A stretch of DNA of 64,000 nucleotides, from assembly GCF_905475345.1 (NCBI RefSeq), contig NC_066586.1, positions 6,362,400 to 6,426,399 of the forward strand, given 5' to 3'. A model generated the notes under the pieces. That model saw only the letters and a program-made list of their open reading frames with translations. It was not told the origin of the DNA and did not search any database. The first letter of the stretch is position 1. The number at the start of each line of letters is the position of its first letter. Positions 10,501 through 22,500 of the stretch are shown piece by piece. The DNA comes from Vespula vulgaris (Eukaryota; Arthropoda; Insecta; Hymenoptera; Vespidae). Both the position numbers and the translations under genes were made by a program.

Positions 10501-13500
10501 CTGCAGGTGATTTTTCTTTTTCTGATATGGGTGAAGGCGATTTCTGTTTATCCGTTTCTGCTGCTGGAGATTTTTCCTTCTCTGATACTGGCGAAGGAGA
10601 CTTTTCTTTTTCTTTTTCAGCTGCAGGTGATTTTTCTTTCTCTGATACAGGTGAAAGCGATTTCTGCTTATCCGCTTCTGCTGCTGGAGATTTTTCTTTT
10701 TCTGATACTGGTGAAGGAGATTTTTGTTTTTCTGATTCAGCTGCAGGTGATTTTTCTTTCTCTGATACAGGTGAAAGCGATTTCTGTTTATCCGCTTCTA
10801 CTGCTGGAGATTTTTCCTTCTCTGGTACTGGCGAAGGAGATTTTTCTTTTTCTTTTTCAGGGGTCGGCGATTTCTCTTTTTCAGTTTCCACTATTGGAGA
10901 TTTTTCCTTCTCTATCTCTGGTGAAAGTGATTTTTCTTTTTCTTTTTCTGGTGAAAGAGACTTCTGTGTTTCTGTTACTAATTCTGGAGACTTTTCCTTT
11001 TCTATTATTGGTGATGCAGATTTTTCTTTTCCAGTCTCTGGTGCAGGAGATTTTTCTTTTTCCAATTCTGGAGAAAGTGATTTTTCTTTTGGTGCTTCTG
11101 GTGTAGGAGACTTTTGCTTCTCTCCCTCTAATACAGGAGATTTTTCCTTTTCTATTTGTGGTGAAATTGATTTGTCTTTTTGTATTTCTGCTGGTGGTGA
11201 TTTTTCTTTTTCTGTCTCTGGCGTAGGAGACTTTTGCTTTTCCGTCACTGCTACTGGAGATTTTTCTTTTTCTGTTTCTTTCTCTGGTGAAGGCGATTTT
11301 TCTTTTTGTGGTTCTGGCGTCAAAGACTTTTCTTTCTCCGTCTCTGATACCGGAGATTTTTCTTTTTCTTTATCTGGTTCTGGTGTAAGAGACTTTTCTT
11401 TCTCCGTCTTTGGTACTGGAGATTTTTCTTTTTCTAATTCTGGGGAAAGTGATTTTTCTTTTGGTGCTTCCGGTGTAGGAGACTTTTGCTTCTCTTCCTC
11501 TAAGGCAGGAGATTTTTCCTTTTCTATTTGTGGTGAAATTGATTTGTCTTTTTGTATTTCTGCTGGTGGAGATTTTTCTTTTTCTGCCTCTGGCGTAGGA
11601 GACTTTTGTTTCTCTGTCACTGCCACTGGAGATTTTTCTTTTTCTTTTTCTGGTGACGGCGCTTTGTCTTTTTCTTTTTCTGGTTCTGGTGTAAGAGATT
11701 TTTCTTTTTCTAATTCTGGGGAAAGTGATTTCTCCTTTAGAGCCTCTGGCGTCGGTGACTTTTCCTTATCTTTCTCTGATTTAAGAGACGTTTCTTGTTC
11801 TAATTCTGGTGAAAGCTCTTTTTCTTTTTGTGCTTCTGGAGTAGGAGATTTTTGTTTTTCTGCTTCTAACACTGGAGACTTCTCCTTCTCTATATCTGGA
11901 GAAGCTGATTTTTCTTTTTGGAATTCTGGCGTAGGAGATTTTTGTTTCTCCTTGTCCGAGACTGGAGATTTTTCCTTTTCTAATTCCGGGGAAAGTGACT
12001 TTTCTTTTTCCAATTCTGGAGAACTTGACTTCTCTTTTAGTGCCTCTGGCGTAGCAGATTTTTGCTTCTCCGTTTCTAATATTGGAGATTTTTCTTTTTC
12101 TAACGAAGGAGACTTTTCTTTTTCTATATCAGATGATGTCGATTTTTCCTTTTCCGATTCTAACGAAGGTGACTTTTCCTTTTGTATTTCCGGTGTTGGC
12201 GATTTTTCTTTTTGTACTTCAGGTGATGGTGATTTTTCCTTCTCCGCCTCTAACGACGGTGATTTTTCTTTTTGTATTTCTGGAGTTGGTGATTTTTCTT
12301 TCTGTATTTCAGGAGATGGTGATTTTTCTTTATCGTCCTCTAACGAAGGTGATTTTTCTTTTTGTATTTCTGGTGTTGGCGATTTTTCTTTTTGTATTTC
12401 CGGTGTTGGCGATTTTTCTTTTTGTACTTCAGGTGATGGAGATTTTTCCTTTTTCGTCTCTAACGAAGGTGATTTTTCTTTTTGTATTTCTGGAGTTGGC
12501 GATTTTTCTTTCTGTACTTCAGGAGATGGTGATTTTTCTTTATCGGCCTCTAACAAAGGTGATTTTTCTTTTTGTATTTCTGGTGTTGGCGATTTTTCTT
12601 TCTGTATTTCAGGAGATGGTGATTTTTCCTTTTCCGCTTCTAACGAAGGTGATTTCTCTTTTTGTATTTCAGGTGTTGGCGATTTTTCTTTTTGTACTTC
12701 AGGCGATGGAGATTTTTCCTTTTCCGCTTCTATCGAAGGTGATTTTTCTTTTTGTATTTCTGGTGTTGGCGATTTTTCTTTCTGTACTTCAGGAGATGGT
12801 GATTTTTCTTTATCGGCCTCTAACAAAGGTGATTTTTCTTTTTGTATTTCTGGTGTTGGCGATTTTTCTTTCTGTATTTCAGGAGATGGTGATTTTTCCT
12901 TTTCCGCTTCTAACGAAGGTGATTTCTCTTTTTGTATTTCAGGTGTTGGCGATTTTTCTTTTTGTACTTCAGGCGATGGAGATTTTTCCTTTTCCGCTTC
13001 TATCGAAGGTGATTTTTCTTTTTGTATTTCTGGTGTTGGCGATTTGTCTTTTTGCACTTCAGGCGATGGTGATTTTTCCTTTTCCGCTTCTATCGAAGGT
13101 GATTTTTCTTTTTGTATTTCTGGTGTTGGCGATTTGTCTTTCTGCAATTCAGGTGATGGTGATTTTTCCTTTTCCGCTTCTATCGAAGGTGATTTTTCTT
13201 TTTGTACTTCCGGAGTTGGCGATTTTTCTTTCTGTATTTCAGGTGATGGTGATTTTTCCTTTTCAGCCTCTAACGAAGGTGATTTTTCTTTTCGTATTTC
13301 TGGTGTTGGCGATTTTTCTTTTTGTATTTCCGGTGTCGGCGATTTTTCTTTTTGTACTTCAGGCGATGGTGATTTTTCCTTTTGTATTTCTGGTGTTGGC
13401 GATTTGTCTTTCTGTATTTCAGGTGATGGTGATTTTTCTTTATCCGCTTCTATCGGAGGTGATTTTTCTTTCTGTATTTCTGGTGTTGGCGATTTGTCTT

Positions 13501-16500
13501 TTTGTATTTCCGGTGTTGGCGATTTTTCTTTTTGTATTTCAGGTGATGGTGATTTTTCTTTTTGTACTTCTGGTGTAGGAGACTTTGATTTCTCTATTTC
13601 ATGGGAAGGTAATTTTTCTGTTTTCGTCTCTGGCGAAGGTGATTTTTGTTTTTCTACTTCTGGCGAAGCAGACTTTTCTTTTTCTACTTCTGGCGAAACA
13701 GTCTTTTCTTTTTCTACTTCTGGCGAAGCAGACTTCTCTTTTTCTATTTTTGGAGATACAGACTTTTCTTTTTCTACTTCGGGCGAAGCAGACTTTTCTT
13801 TTCCTACTTCTGCCGAAGGCAATTTCTGTTTTTCCGATTCAAGGAGCAATGGTTTTAATGGTTTTTCCATTTCTGGAGAAAGCGACTTTTCTTTTAAAAC
13901 TTCCGGAGAAGGAGATTTTTCTTTCTTTTCAGTCTCTGGGGTTGGTGATTTCGGCAGTTTTTCAGACTCTGGTGAAAGTGATTTTTGTTTATCTACTTCG
14001 AGCGTAGGTGACTTATCCAGTCTTTCTACTTCTGGTGAAATAGATTTTGGTTTCTCTGTTTCTGGCGGTACAACCTTTTCTATTTTTTCTATTTCCGGCG
14101 AAGCAGACTTTCTTGATTCTTCAATCTCCGATAATTTTTCTTCTTTGACAGTTTCCGGAGAAGGTGACTTTTGCTTATCCTTTTCCGGTGAAGGTTCTTT
14201 TTCTAATTTACCAATGACTTCTTTAGCAGATACTTCGCTAATGATACTAGCCGACCTAGACTTATCATCGACTTTAACTTCCGCGACACTTGGTGTCCTT
14301 GAACGATCTTCTTTGCCTTCCACTATTATCGCCCCTTCGACGTCTTTCTTAGGAATATGAAATTCTTCAGATTTCACGGGCGATTTCAAATCATCCTTTT
14401 CTATCACACGATCTAACTTTTCGACCGTAGTGCTAGGAGAGGTCGATTCGATACTCTCCTTGCTAAGACTCTTATCTTCAGTGAAGCTAGGTGAACGAGA
14501 TTCGTCGATTGCGTCCTCGTAATGTTCTCGTTCACTACTTTTATCGTCCGGTTTTCTATCATCAGATTTATCACTGCTAATACTCGGAGATTTACTTCTA
14601 TCGATATCGATCTTTTCAGAAATATCAATAGATTTTTCTAAATCCACTGTAGGTTTTTGATCACCAGCAAAGCTCGTTACGCTAGAAGATCTCGATTTAT
14701 CTTCTACTTTCTGATCCGTTTCTACTATCTGTGATTTTTCCGAAATAATACCAATCGATTCCCTTTTACCGATCGATTCCTTTCGTATTCCGACGTCTTC
14801 TACTTCCTCAAGGTCAAGTTTTTCACTAGAAATGCTAGGAGATTTCGACTTCTCCGATGGTTCTTTGATTTCACTGGTAATACTTGCGACACTGCCAGAA
14901 CGATCCTCACGGATTGATCGTTCAATAATCACATCTTTGAGATCCGCTTTATCACTAATACTCGGCGATTTCGATTTATCAACTACTTCTTCGACGTCTT
15001 TAAGATCCAATTTTTCTCCAGCGATACTTGGAGATATACTTGGTGATTTACTTCTATCTGTTTTATCGGATTCTTTCGTTTCAATAGATTTTTCTATGAC
15101 CTCACTGATCTCAGATTTTTCTCCAACAATACTCGGTGATTTTGAACGATCTTCGATACTCGGAGATTTCGATCGATCCTCCGATTTCTTCTCCAACGAT
15201 TTATCACTGGTGATACTTGGTGATTTAGCTCTTTCGATCGATTCGATAGTGATTCCTGTTGAAGTTACTTTTTCATCGGTAATACTCGGAGATTTTGATT
15301 TACTATCGGCGACACTTACAGGACTAAGTGATTTTTCTTTTTCGACAAGTTTCTCTGTTATTTCTTTAGAGTCCATTTTTTCGTCCGAAACACTAGGTGA
15401 TTTTTGTAACTCGCTTAATACTTTCTCTTCAGATTTTTCACTGGTTATACTAGCTGACTTACTTCTTCTAATCTCGTCTTCTAATTTTTCAGTTATGCTT
15501 GGTGACTTCGATACATCAATCGCTCCTTTATCTTCGATGGTACTCTCGACGCTAGGTGATCTTGACTTATCGGTAACCTTGACGTCTTCTTTGTCCTTCA
15601 CAGTCACCGGAGATACTTCGCTCGATTTCTTTTCTTCGGCGAGCAAAGGTTTTTCCAAACTTTCAGAAACTTCTTTATCGACGATGCTAGGTGATCTTGA
15701 TTTTTCGATTTCCTTTTCCAATTCCACTTTATCACTGGCAATGCTCGGTGATTTCGAACGATCTTCCGATTTCTTTTCGTCCGATACTTGACTGCTTATG
15801 CTCGGTGATTTCGATCGATCGATCGAGTCTTCCACTTTTTGTGAGACACTTGTCACGCTAGGTGATCTTGATTTATCGACTGTTATTTCTTCGGAGGGAA
15901 GAGGGATTTCTTTTTTAACGTCAACCTTCTCCGTTTCACTGATTAATTCTTTCGCATCTTTTATTTTATCGCTAGGAACGTCGACAGATGCTGGTACCGC
16001 TGCTTTTAATTCGGGAATCGATTCTTTAACGATTTTTTCTTCAGGTTTTTCTTCAGGTATACTCGGTGATTTAGCACGATCTAATTTAACTTCCTCGACT
16101 TTTTTCGTATCCAGAATCTCACTAACAACACTTGCCGATCTAGATCTGTCAACAGTTAATTCCTTCTCAATGCTGGGCGACTTTGACTTTTCACGTTCGA
16201 TTTCTTCCACTTTATCACTAACAACGCTCGGTGATCTCGATTTATCGTCCTCAGCCTTTAGAGATTTTTCATCGGAGATGCTCGGAGATTTGGATTTTTC
16301 TAGTTGTGCTTTTTCTTCAGTCGTAATACTTGGTGATCTCGATTTATCGATCGATTCTTTTTCATCGATCTTTTCCGAAGGACTTATGCTTCGTGATTTG
16401 GATTCTTCTTTGGATTTATCCTCGGAAATGCTCGGCGACTTTGCTTTCTCAAGCAATACGTCCTTCTCAATTTTTTCTGATTCATCTTTTTTATCCACTT

Positions 16501-19500
16501 CTTTCTCTTCTATCGCTTTGTCACTCACTATACTGAGAGATCTTGGTTTCTCGACGTGATCTATTTTTTCTAAATCGACTTCTGCTTCGATTTTGGTTAC
16601 ATCCAATTGTTTTCCTGCTTCTTCGCCAACGACGCTCGGTGATCTCGATTTTTCAGGAACTATTGTCTTTTCTTCTTTTTCTAATTTTTCACTAACAATT
16701 TTTTCGAGTTGTTCCTTTTCAGAAGGTTTCTCGATACTAGGTGATCTAGTTTTATCAGTCACATCTTTTACGTCAAGTTTCTCGATCTTATCTTTCTCCT
16801 CGTCTAGTTTTAAAGATTTTTCTTTATCTAGGATACTTTCTTCAATATCTTTTGCACTTATAACGGCAGTAATAGGTTTCTCTTCTTCAGGAGATTTTTT
16901 AACAGTCTTCTCATCAGCAAGGCCTTCTATGCTAGGACTCGGTGACTTTGATTTGTCGACTTTATCAACAGGCTGTACGATTTCCTTCGCTTTTTCTTCC
17001 TTCAAAATTTCAGTCTCTTTCGTCAAAATATCTACAGGAACTTTTTTCTCGATAGGCGATTTCGCAAATATCGTTTCGGTTGGTGAAACGTCTTCGGAAC
17101 GACTAGTTTCCGGAGATTTGGAAACTATAGCTTCAGGTATCTTTTCGTGTTTTTCTTCGATCGGTGTCGAAGTGGGAGTCTTTATTTTTGAAATTTCTTC
17201 TTTGGATAAGTCAAGAAGTGATGGTATTTTGCCAACTTCCTTGTCTGGACTACTTGCTTTACTAACAGCTTCTTCTTTTGGAGACTCTACTTTACTGATC
17301 TCTTTGATCTCATCTTTGACCGGAGATTGGATTTCTTCTTTTTTGTCAAACTCTTTAACCTTTTCAGTGCTAGGTGATACACTTTCGATATCCTTTACTT
17401 TGATGTCTAACTTCTCTAAACTGTCTTCAAAATCTTGTGAACCACGTGTATCGAGTGGAGACTTATCCAAACTATCTTCAGGAGTGATCTTTTCGGTATC
17501 TTTAATTTCGGTTGCTGATTTTTCCGAAATACTATCTTTTTCAGGAGAGCTGATTCCCGATTGGATCGAATCTTTGTCCAAAAGCAAAGAATCTTTGTCA
17601 GGTGTCGTTTTAATCGATACTTCCTTCAAGGAATCATCAGGTGTGACGGTTTTAGCGAAGGTAATTGTTCCTGTTGGACAGATATCCATTTCTTGTCCAC
17701 CATCTTCGCTACTTGCTGTTACTAACATTCTATGGACAACTCCAGCGTCTTCTGCAACTTTTGATAGTTCCACTTTGTCTACCTCTTCTCTTTCAATTTT
17801 TTCTTTGCTTTCGGATGGTTTTAAGTCCTTGCTTATCTCGATTGCTGGCTCTTCTTGGAGACTCCTCTTCTTTCGAATTTTTACATCTTCTTCCTCCTTT
17901 TCAATTTTTTCATCAATAACCTCTGCTTTTGGCTCAATCGCACGTCCTGTTGCATCAGCTAATTTTTCATCCTTGAGAATCTTCTCTTCTGGTTTTTCCT
18001 CTTTTTCAGCTTTTGGCTCAATAGCACGTCCTGTTGCATCAGTTAATTTTTCATCTTTGGGAACCTTGTCCTCTGGTTTTTCTTCTTTCTCTACTATTTT
18101 ATCAATAATCTCTGTCTTTGGTTCAATAGCACTTCCTGTAGCGTCTGCTAATTTTTCGTCCCTTGGAACTTTGTCTTCCGGTTTCTCTTCCATTACAACT
18201 TTTTCTTCTAATTTTTTATCAATAACCTCTGCTTTTGGCTCGATTGCACGACCAGTACCGTCTGCTAGTTTCTCGTCTTTGGGAAGTTTCTCCTCGAGTT
18301 TTATTTCTTTCTCCTCCAATTTTTTCTCAATAACATCTACTTTAGGTTCGACAACGTGACCAGTAGCGTCTGCTAATTTTTCGTCCTTAGGAAGTTTGTC
18401 TTCTTTCTCAACCTTCTCCTCCAGTTTCTTTTCAATAATTTCTACTTTAGGTTCAATAGCACGACCCGTGGCGTCCGCTAATTTTTCGTCCTCAGGAACT
18501 TTTTCTTCAAGTTTTTTCTCATCTTCTTTCTTAACTTCTTTCTCGATTTCTTCTACCATAGGCTCGACGTCTTTTTCGACGATATCTTTCATCTCTAGTT
18601 TTTTCTCTTCCTTTGGTGAAAACGCCAAAGCTTTTGGCTCGGTATCTTTTTCCTCTGCTTCTTTAATATCCTTCTTAGGAGCAATCTCCTTATCAGATAC
18701 AGTCGTTACTTCGGCAATCGCTTTTTCATCTTTCATTGGTTCGGCTTTAATTTCGGTCGAGATTAGTGCAACTTTTTCTTTAGCCTTAACGTCTTCCATT
18801 TCTTTCTTCTCTTCATCTTTCTCTTTTATTTCAGCTGCCTTTGCAATTTCCTCTATTCCTTTCTCTTCCATCACCATTTTGACTTCCTCTTTAATCCCCA
18901 ATGATAATTTTCTTGGAATTGCCTCCTCGACAGTGACACTTTCCTTACGATATGGTTCCTTGACTAAATCAGTCTCCATTTTCTTTTCATCCTGTTTATC
19001 TTTTATCAATGGCTCTTCAGTTTCTTTAACTTCAAGCTCCTTTAATTTCACCTCTTTTTCGACAACTTTTAATTCTTCTTTCTTAACATCCTTTACATCA
19101 GGCTTCTCTTTAGCTTCGTCCAGATATTTTTCCGTAGTATCGACTATCTCAGATACTTCAGACGTTTCCGTTTCTATTGTCACATCGTCGACGATCTTTT
19201 TTGTCTCGTCTTTTTCAACGATTTTGTCAACGTCCTTGACCACCTCGATGTCCTCGATATCCTTCTTTCCAACTTTTTCCTTGACCTCCTTCACAAACTT
19301 TTCTTCGGCTTCGATGACGTCACTAGTGTCATCTTCTATCTCCTCCTCTGGTTCTTCTTTCTCTTTTCCTACTTGTGGTATCTTTTCAGTGACCATAATG
19401 TCCTGAACTTTGTATTCTTGTTCCACGGCTTCAAAATCATCGATAACATCTTTTTCATGTTCTTTTGTAATTTCTGGTTCCTCTTTTTTCTTTATTTCTG

Positions 19501-22500
19501 GTTGAACCTTGTGATCTTCATGTAACAAAACCGCTTCTGAAGGAATACTAACGAAGCCATCTTCGACTTCTTCCATGCTTTCAGGAGTTAAGATTTTCTC
19601 GTCTTCAGACTTTTCCTCTTTTCTTGTTTTAGGAACTTCCTTCTCCTTTTCTTCCTTTTCTTTAGCTTCTTTTTCCACCTCTTCTTTTTCTTCTTCTTCT
19701 TCTGGACTGATAACGGCAATCGATTTTCTCTTTTCTGCTAAAACTTCGGACTTCACAGCATCCATCTTTTCATCCTCGGGTGATTCCTTGCGAAGATCAC
19801 GAAGCTGTTCGCTCGAAATATCGTATACCATCTCTTTTGTAATTTTCCTCTTGATAATAATCTCTTCGATGATTTCAATGATGATTCTCTTTGGTACAGC
19901 TTTCCTTATTGAAATCTCTTCGATTATTTGAACGGTAATTCTCTTGCCTTTTGTAATATACTCATTAATAATGTATTCTTCGATCTCAATGATTTTTTCC
20001 GGTGTTATAGTCGTTTTAAGAAGATTAATATCGTCAACTACACTTTCTGGATTAAGTTTCTTCCTTATAATGATCTCTTCGATTATACAAATCACACGTT
20101 CTCTTGGTACACGTTTAACAATAGTAATATATTCAATGATCTCGATAGTTATTTTCTTTTTCTTAGTAATCACGAGTTCTTCGATGATTTCTTCCAATGG
20201 AGTTTGCTTGTTAAGTACGTCTTTGATTTCCACAGTCAATTCTGGTAATTTCTCTTTTATCGGTTCTTTCGTCAATTCTTCGTCGTAAACTTTCTCAGTT
20301 GTGAATTTAGGCGAAGTCGGTGCAGAATCTGGTGTAACCATAACGACTTCAGCTTTTGCTGGCGATACCTTTTGCTCGAACGCTATAATTGGTTCTTCTA
20401 TCATTTGTTTTGGTTCTTCTCCGATAGACGGTCGTTTGGCTACATCCTTTACACAAATCTCTTCGAGACCTGCCTTCATCACGTCTACTTTCGTCGAATC
20501 CTCGACTTCCTTCGTTTCTTCGTGAATATAATCGTCTTTCATTATCTCTTCGCAGATCTTTTTAACATCCTCCATGTCCTTGATCTGATCTTTCTCCGGC
20601 GAAATGACTTCTTTTACGTCTTGGACAACTTTTTCAGAAGGTTTTTCTTCAACCTCGATCGCTCCAGGTTTTTCGTAAATCGGTAAAGGTTTAGCAATTT
20701 CCGTAGGAATCTCTTTGGTAAGACTGACCCTTGCGGGTATAGGAATATCTTCTACGATCGGTTTGAATACCTTATCCTCGAGTTTGGTCAATTTATCTTC
20801 AGCTTCGATAGTTTTTTCACTCGGTATCGAGACTTTTCTTTCGGTCAGTTCCTTCTCGGAAGGTTTCTGGAATAATAACTCGGGAGGGAGAAAATCGTCT
20901 TCTTTCAATACTTCAGCGACTTTTTTCACGATTTCAACGACATCTTTAGGCTTGTCGTCAATCACTATACCTGCCGATCCAGCGAGAACTTCACCAACGT
21001 CACGAACGGCTTCCTTAACGTCCTTGACTGGACCAACAGATTCTTCTTCGTATTCTTCTTCAAATTCCTCATCCTTAGGAATATCGAACTTTACTTTTTC
21101 CGTTCCCTTTATTTCCGCTACATCTTCGATCTGAGGTTTCATCTCTTCTAATTTTTCAACTACTCCTTCCAAAGTGTCCTTGACAATGTCCTTCGTAAGG
21201 GCTGCTTCGTGACGTAAAAGACTTTCCTCTTCTTCGATTTTCTCTTCCAAAGATTCTAGAGAATCTCTAAGGCTATCCTTCACCGTTTTAAACTTCTTCG
21301 AAGCTTCCTCGAGCAGAGCTTTTACTTCTTCAACGTCTTCCCCGACTTCCTCTTCCTTCAAAAGATCTTCCTCCTTCACGAATTTTTCCTTTTCTTCTTT
21401 TTCTTCCTTCTCTTCGAATTTTTCGGTCGGTGAAACGATTGGCTTCTCCGTGATAACTTCGACCTTATCAGACACCTTCACTTCCAAATCCGGCACGCTA
21501 CGTCTCTTGATGTCCTTCGATTCTTCTTCTTCAATGAAAGCTACAGTTTCCTTGATGGCCGCAACTTTGACTTCCGATGGCACAGGCTCAACCTTTTCGA
21601 ATCCCTCCGGCTTTTCAGCTACTTTGCCCACCTTTGGGAACATCTTTTCCATATCCACCTCCTCCAAAGTAATCTTTTCTTGTACTTTTGCTTCCTTCGG
21701 AGAGCTAGATTTCGACGATGACTTATCCTCCTCCTTTTCGGGTTCTTTTTTCGTTTTTTTCGTCAATTTATCGATTCCCTTTTCAAATTTATCAGCTACT
21801 TTACCGAAGAAACTGAAAACACCTTTTTGTTCCTTGACCGGTGGTGTTGGTTCTGGTTCCTTGATTTCTTGAGTAGGTGGAGCTGCTACTCTTTCTTCCT
21901 TGTCCTTCTCGAAATCCATTCGATATAGTTTCGGATCGACTTCTTCGTGAACCGGAAGATCGGCGACTTCGTCCGGAGTTTTGACAATGTCTCGTTGCAA
22001 GCCTTGAACAGCCTGTCGAACGTCGAAAACTTTTACGTCGGGTTTACTCGCCGGTGGAACAGCCTGAGTAATAATTTCTTTTTCAGCTTTAACAGGAGCA
22101 TCCTTCTCTTTGACTTCTTCGATAACGTGTTTCTCATCGATATCTTCCTTTATCTCGTCGAGAGGAATACGTTCATCTTCGGGAAGTGTCGGAGCAGTAG
22201 TCGTGGCACCCGATTCCAACGTCGAGATACGTTCCTGAGATTCCTCTAATTTTTCAAGAATATGTTCTTTTTGATCCACTTCAGGTTTCATGTCCGTGTC
22301 AGTCGTCTTTTTTTCGGAAGAGTCCAATTTATCTGGACTCAAACTGGATGGTTCTTTCGTGACTTCTTCGCTGTCTTTTTTACCAGAATCATCTTTATCT
22401 TCTGGCTTTGGTGTAATTTCCGGAGCTGGTGTAGTAACAGGTTTCTCCTCTGGGGACACTTTCTTTTCTTCTTTCGTTGGGATCTTTTCGACAATCTCTG

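Noticed and set aside
9661..11106. Plus-strand 481-codon hydrophobic frame as a membrane protein
   Set aside because: Another shadow frame of the same minisatellite (as is 12082-13578); hydrophobicity comes from reading Lys/Glu codons on the opposite strand.
9012..14360. Long plus-strand frame (1,782 codons) as a Ser/Phe/Gly-rich gene
   Set aside because: It is the reverse complement of the futsch repeat array; its openness follows from the 30-bp periodicity, and it has no homology or splice context.
14832..19406. Series of plus-strand Ser/Leu/Phe-rich frames
   Set aside because: Antisense shadows of the Lys/Glu/Ser-rich futsch exon, whose codons lack antisense stops.
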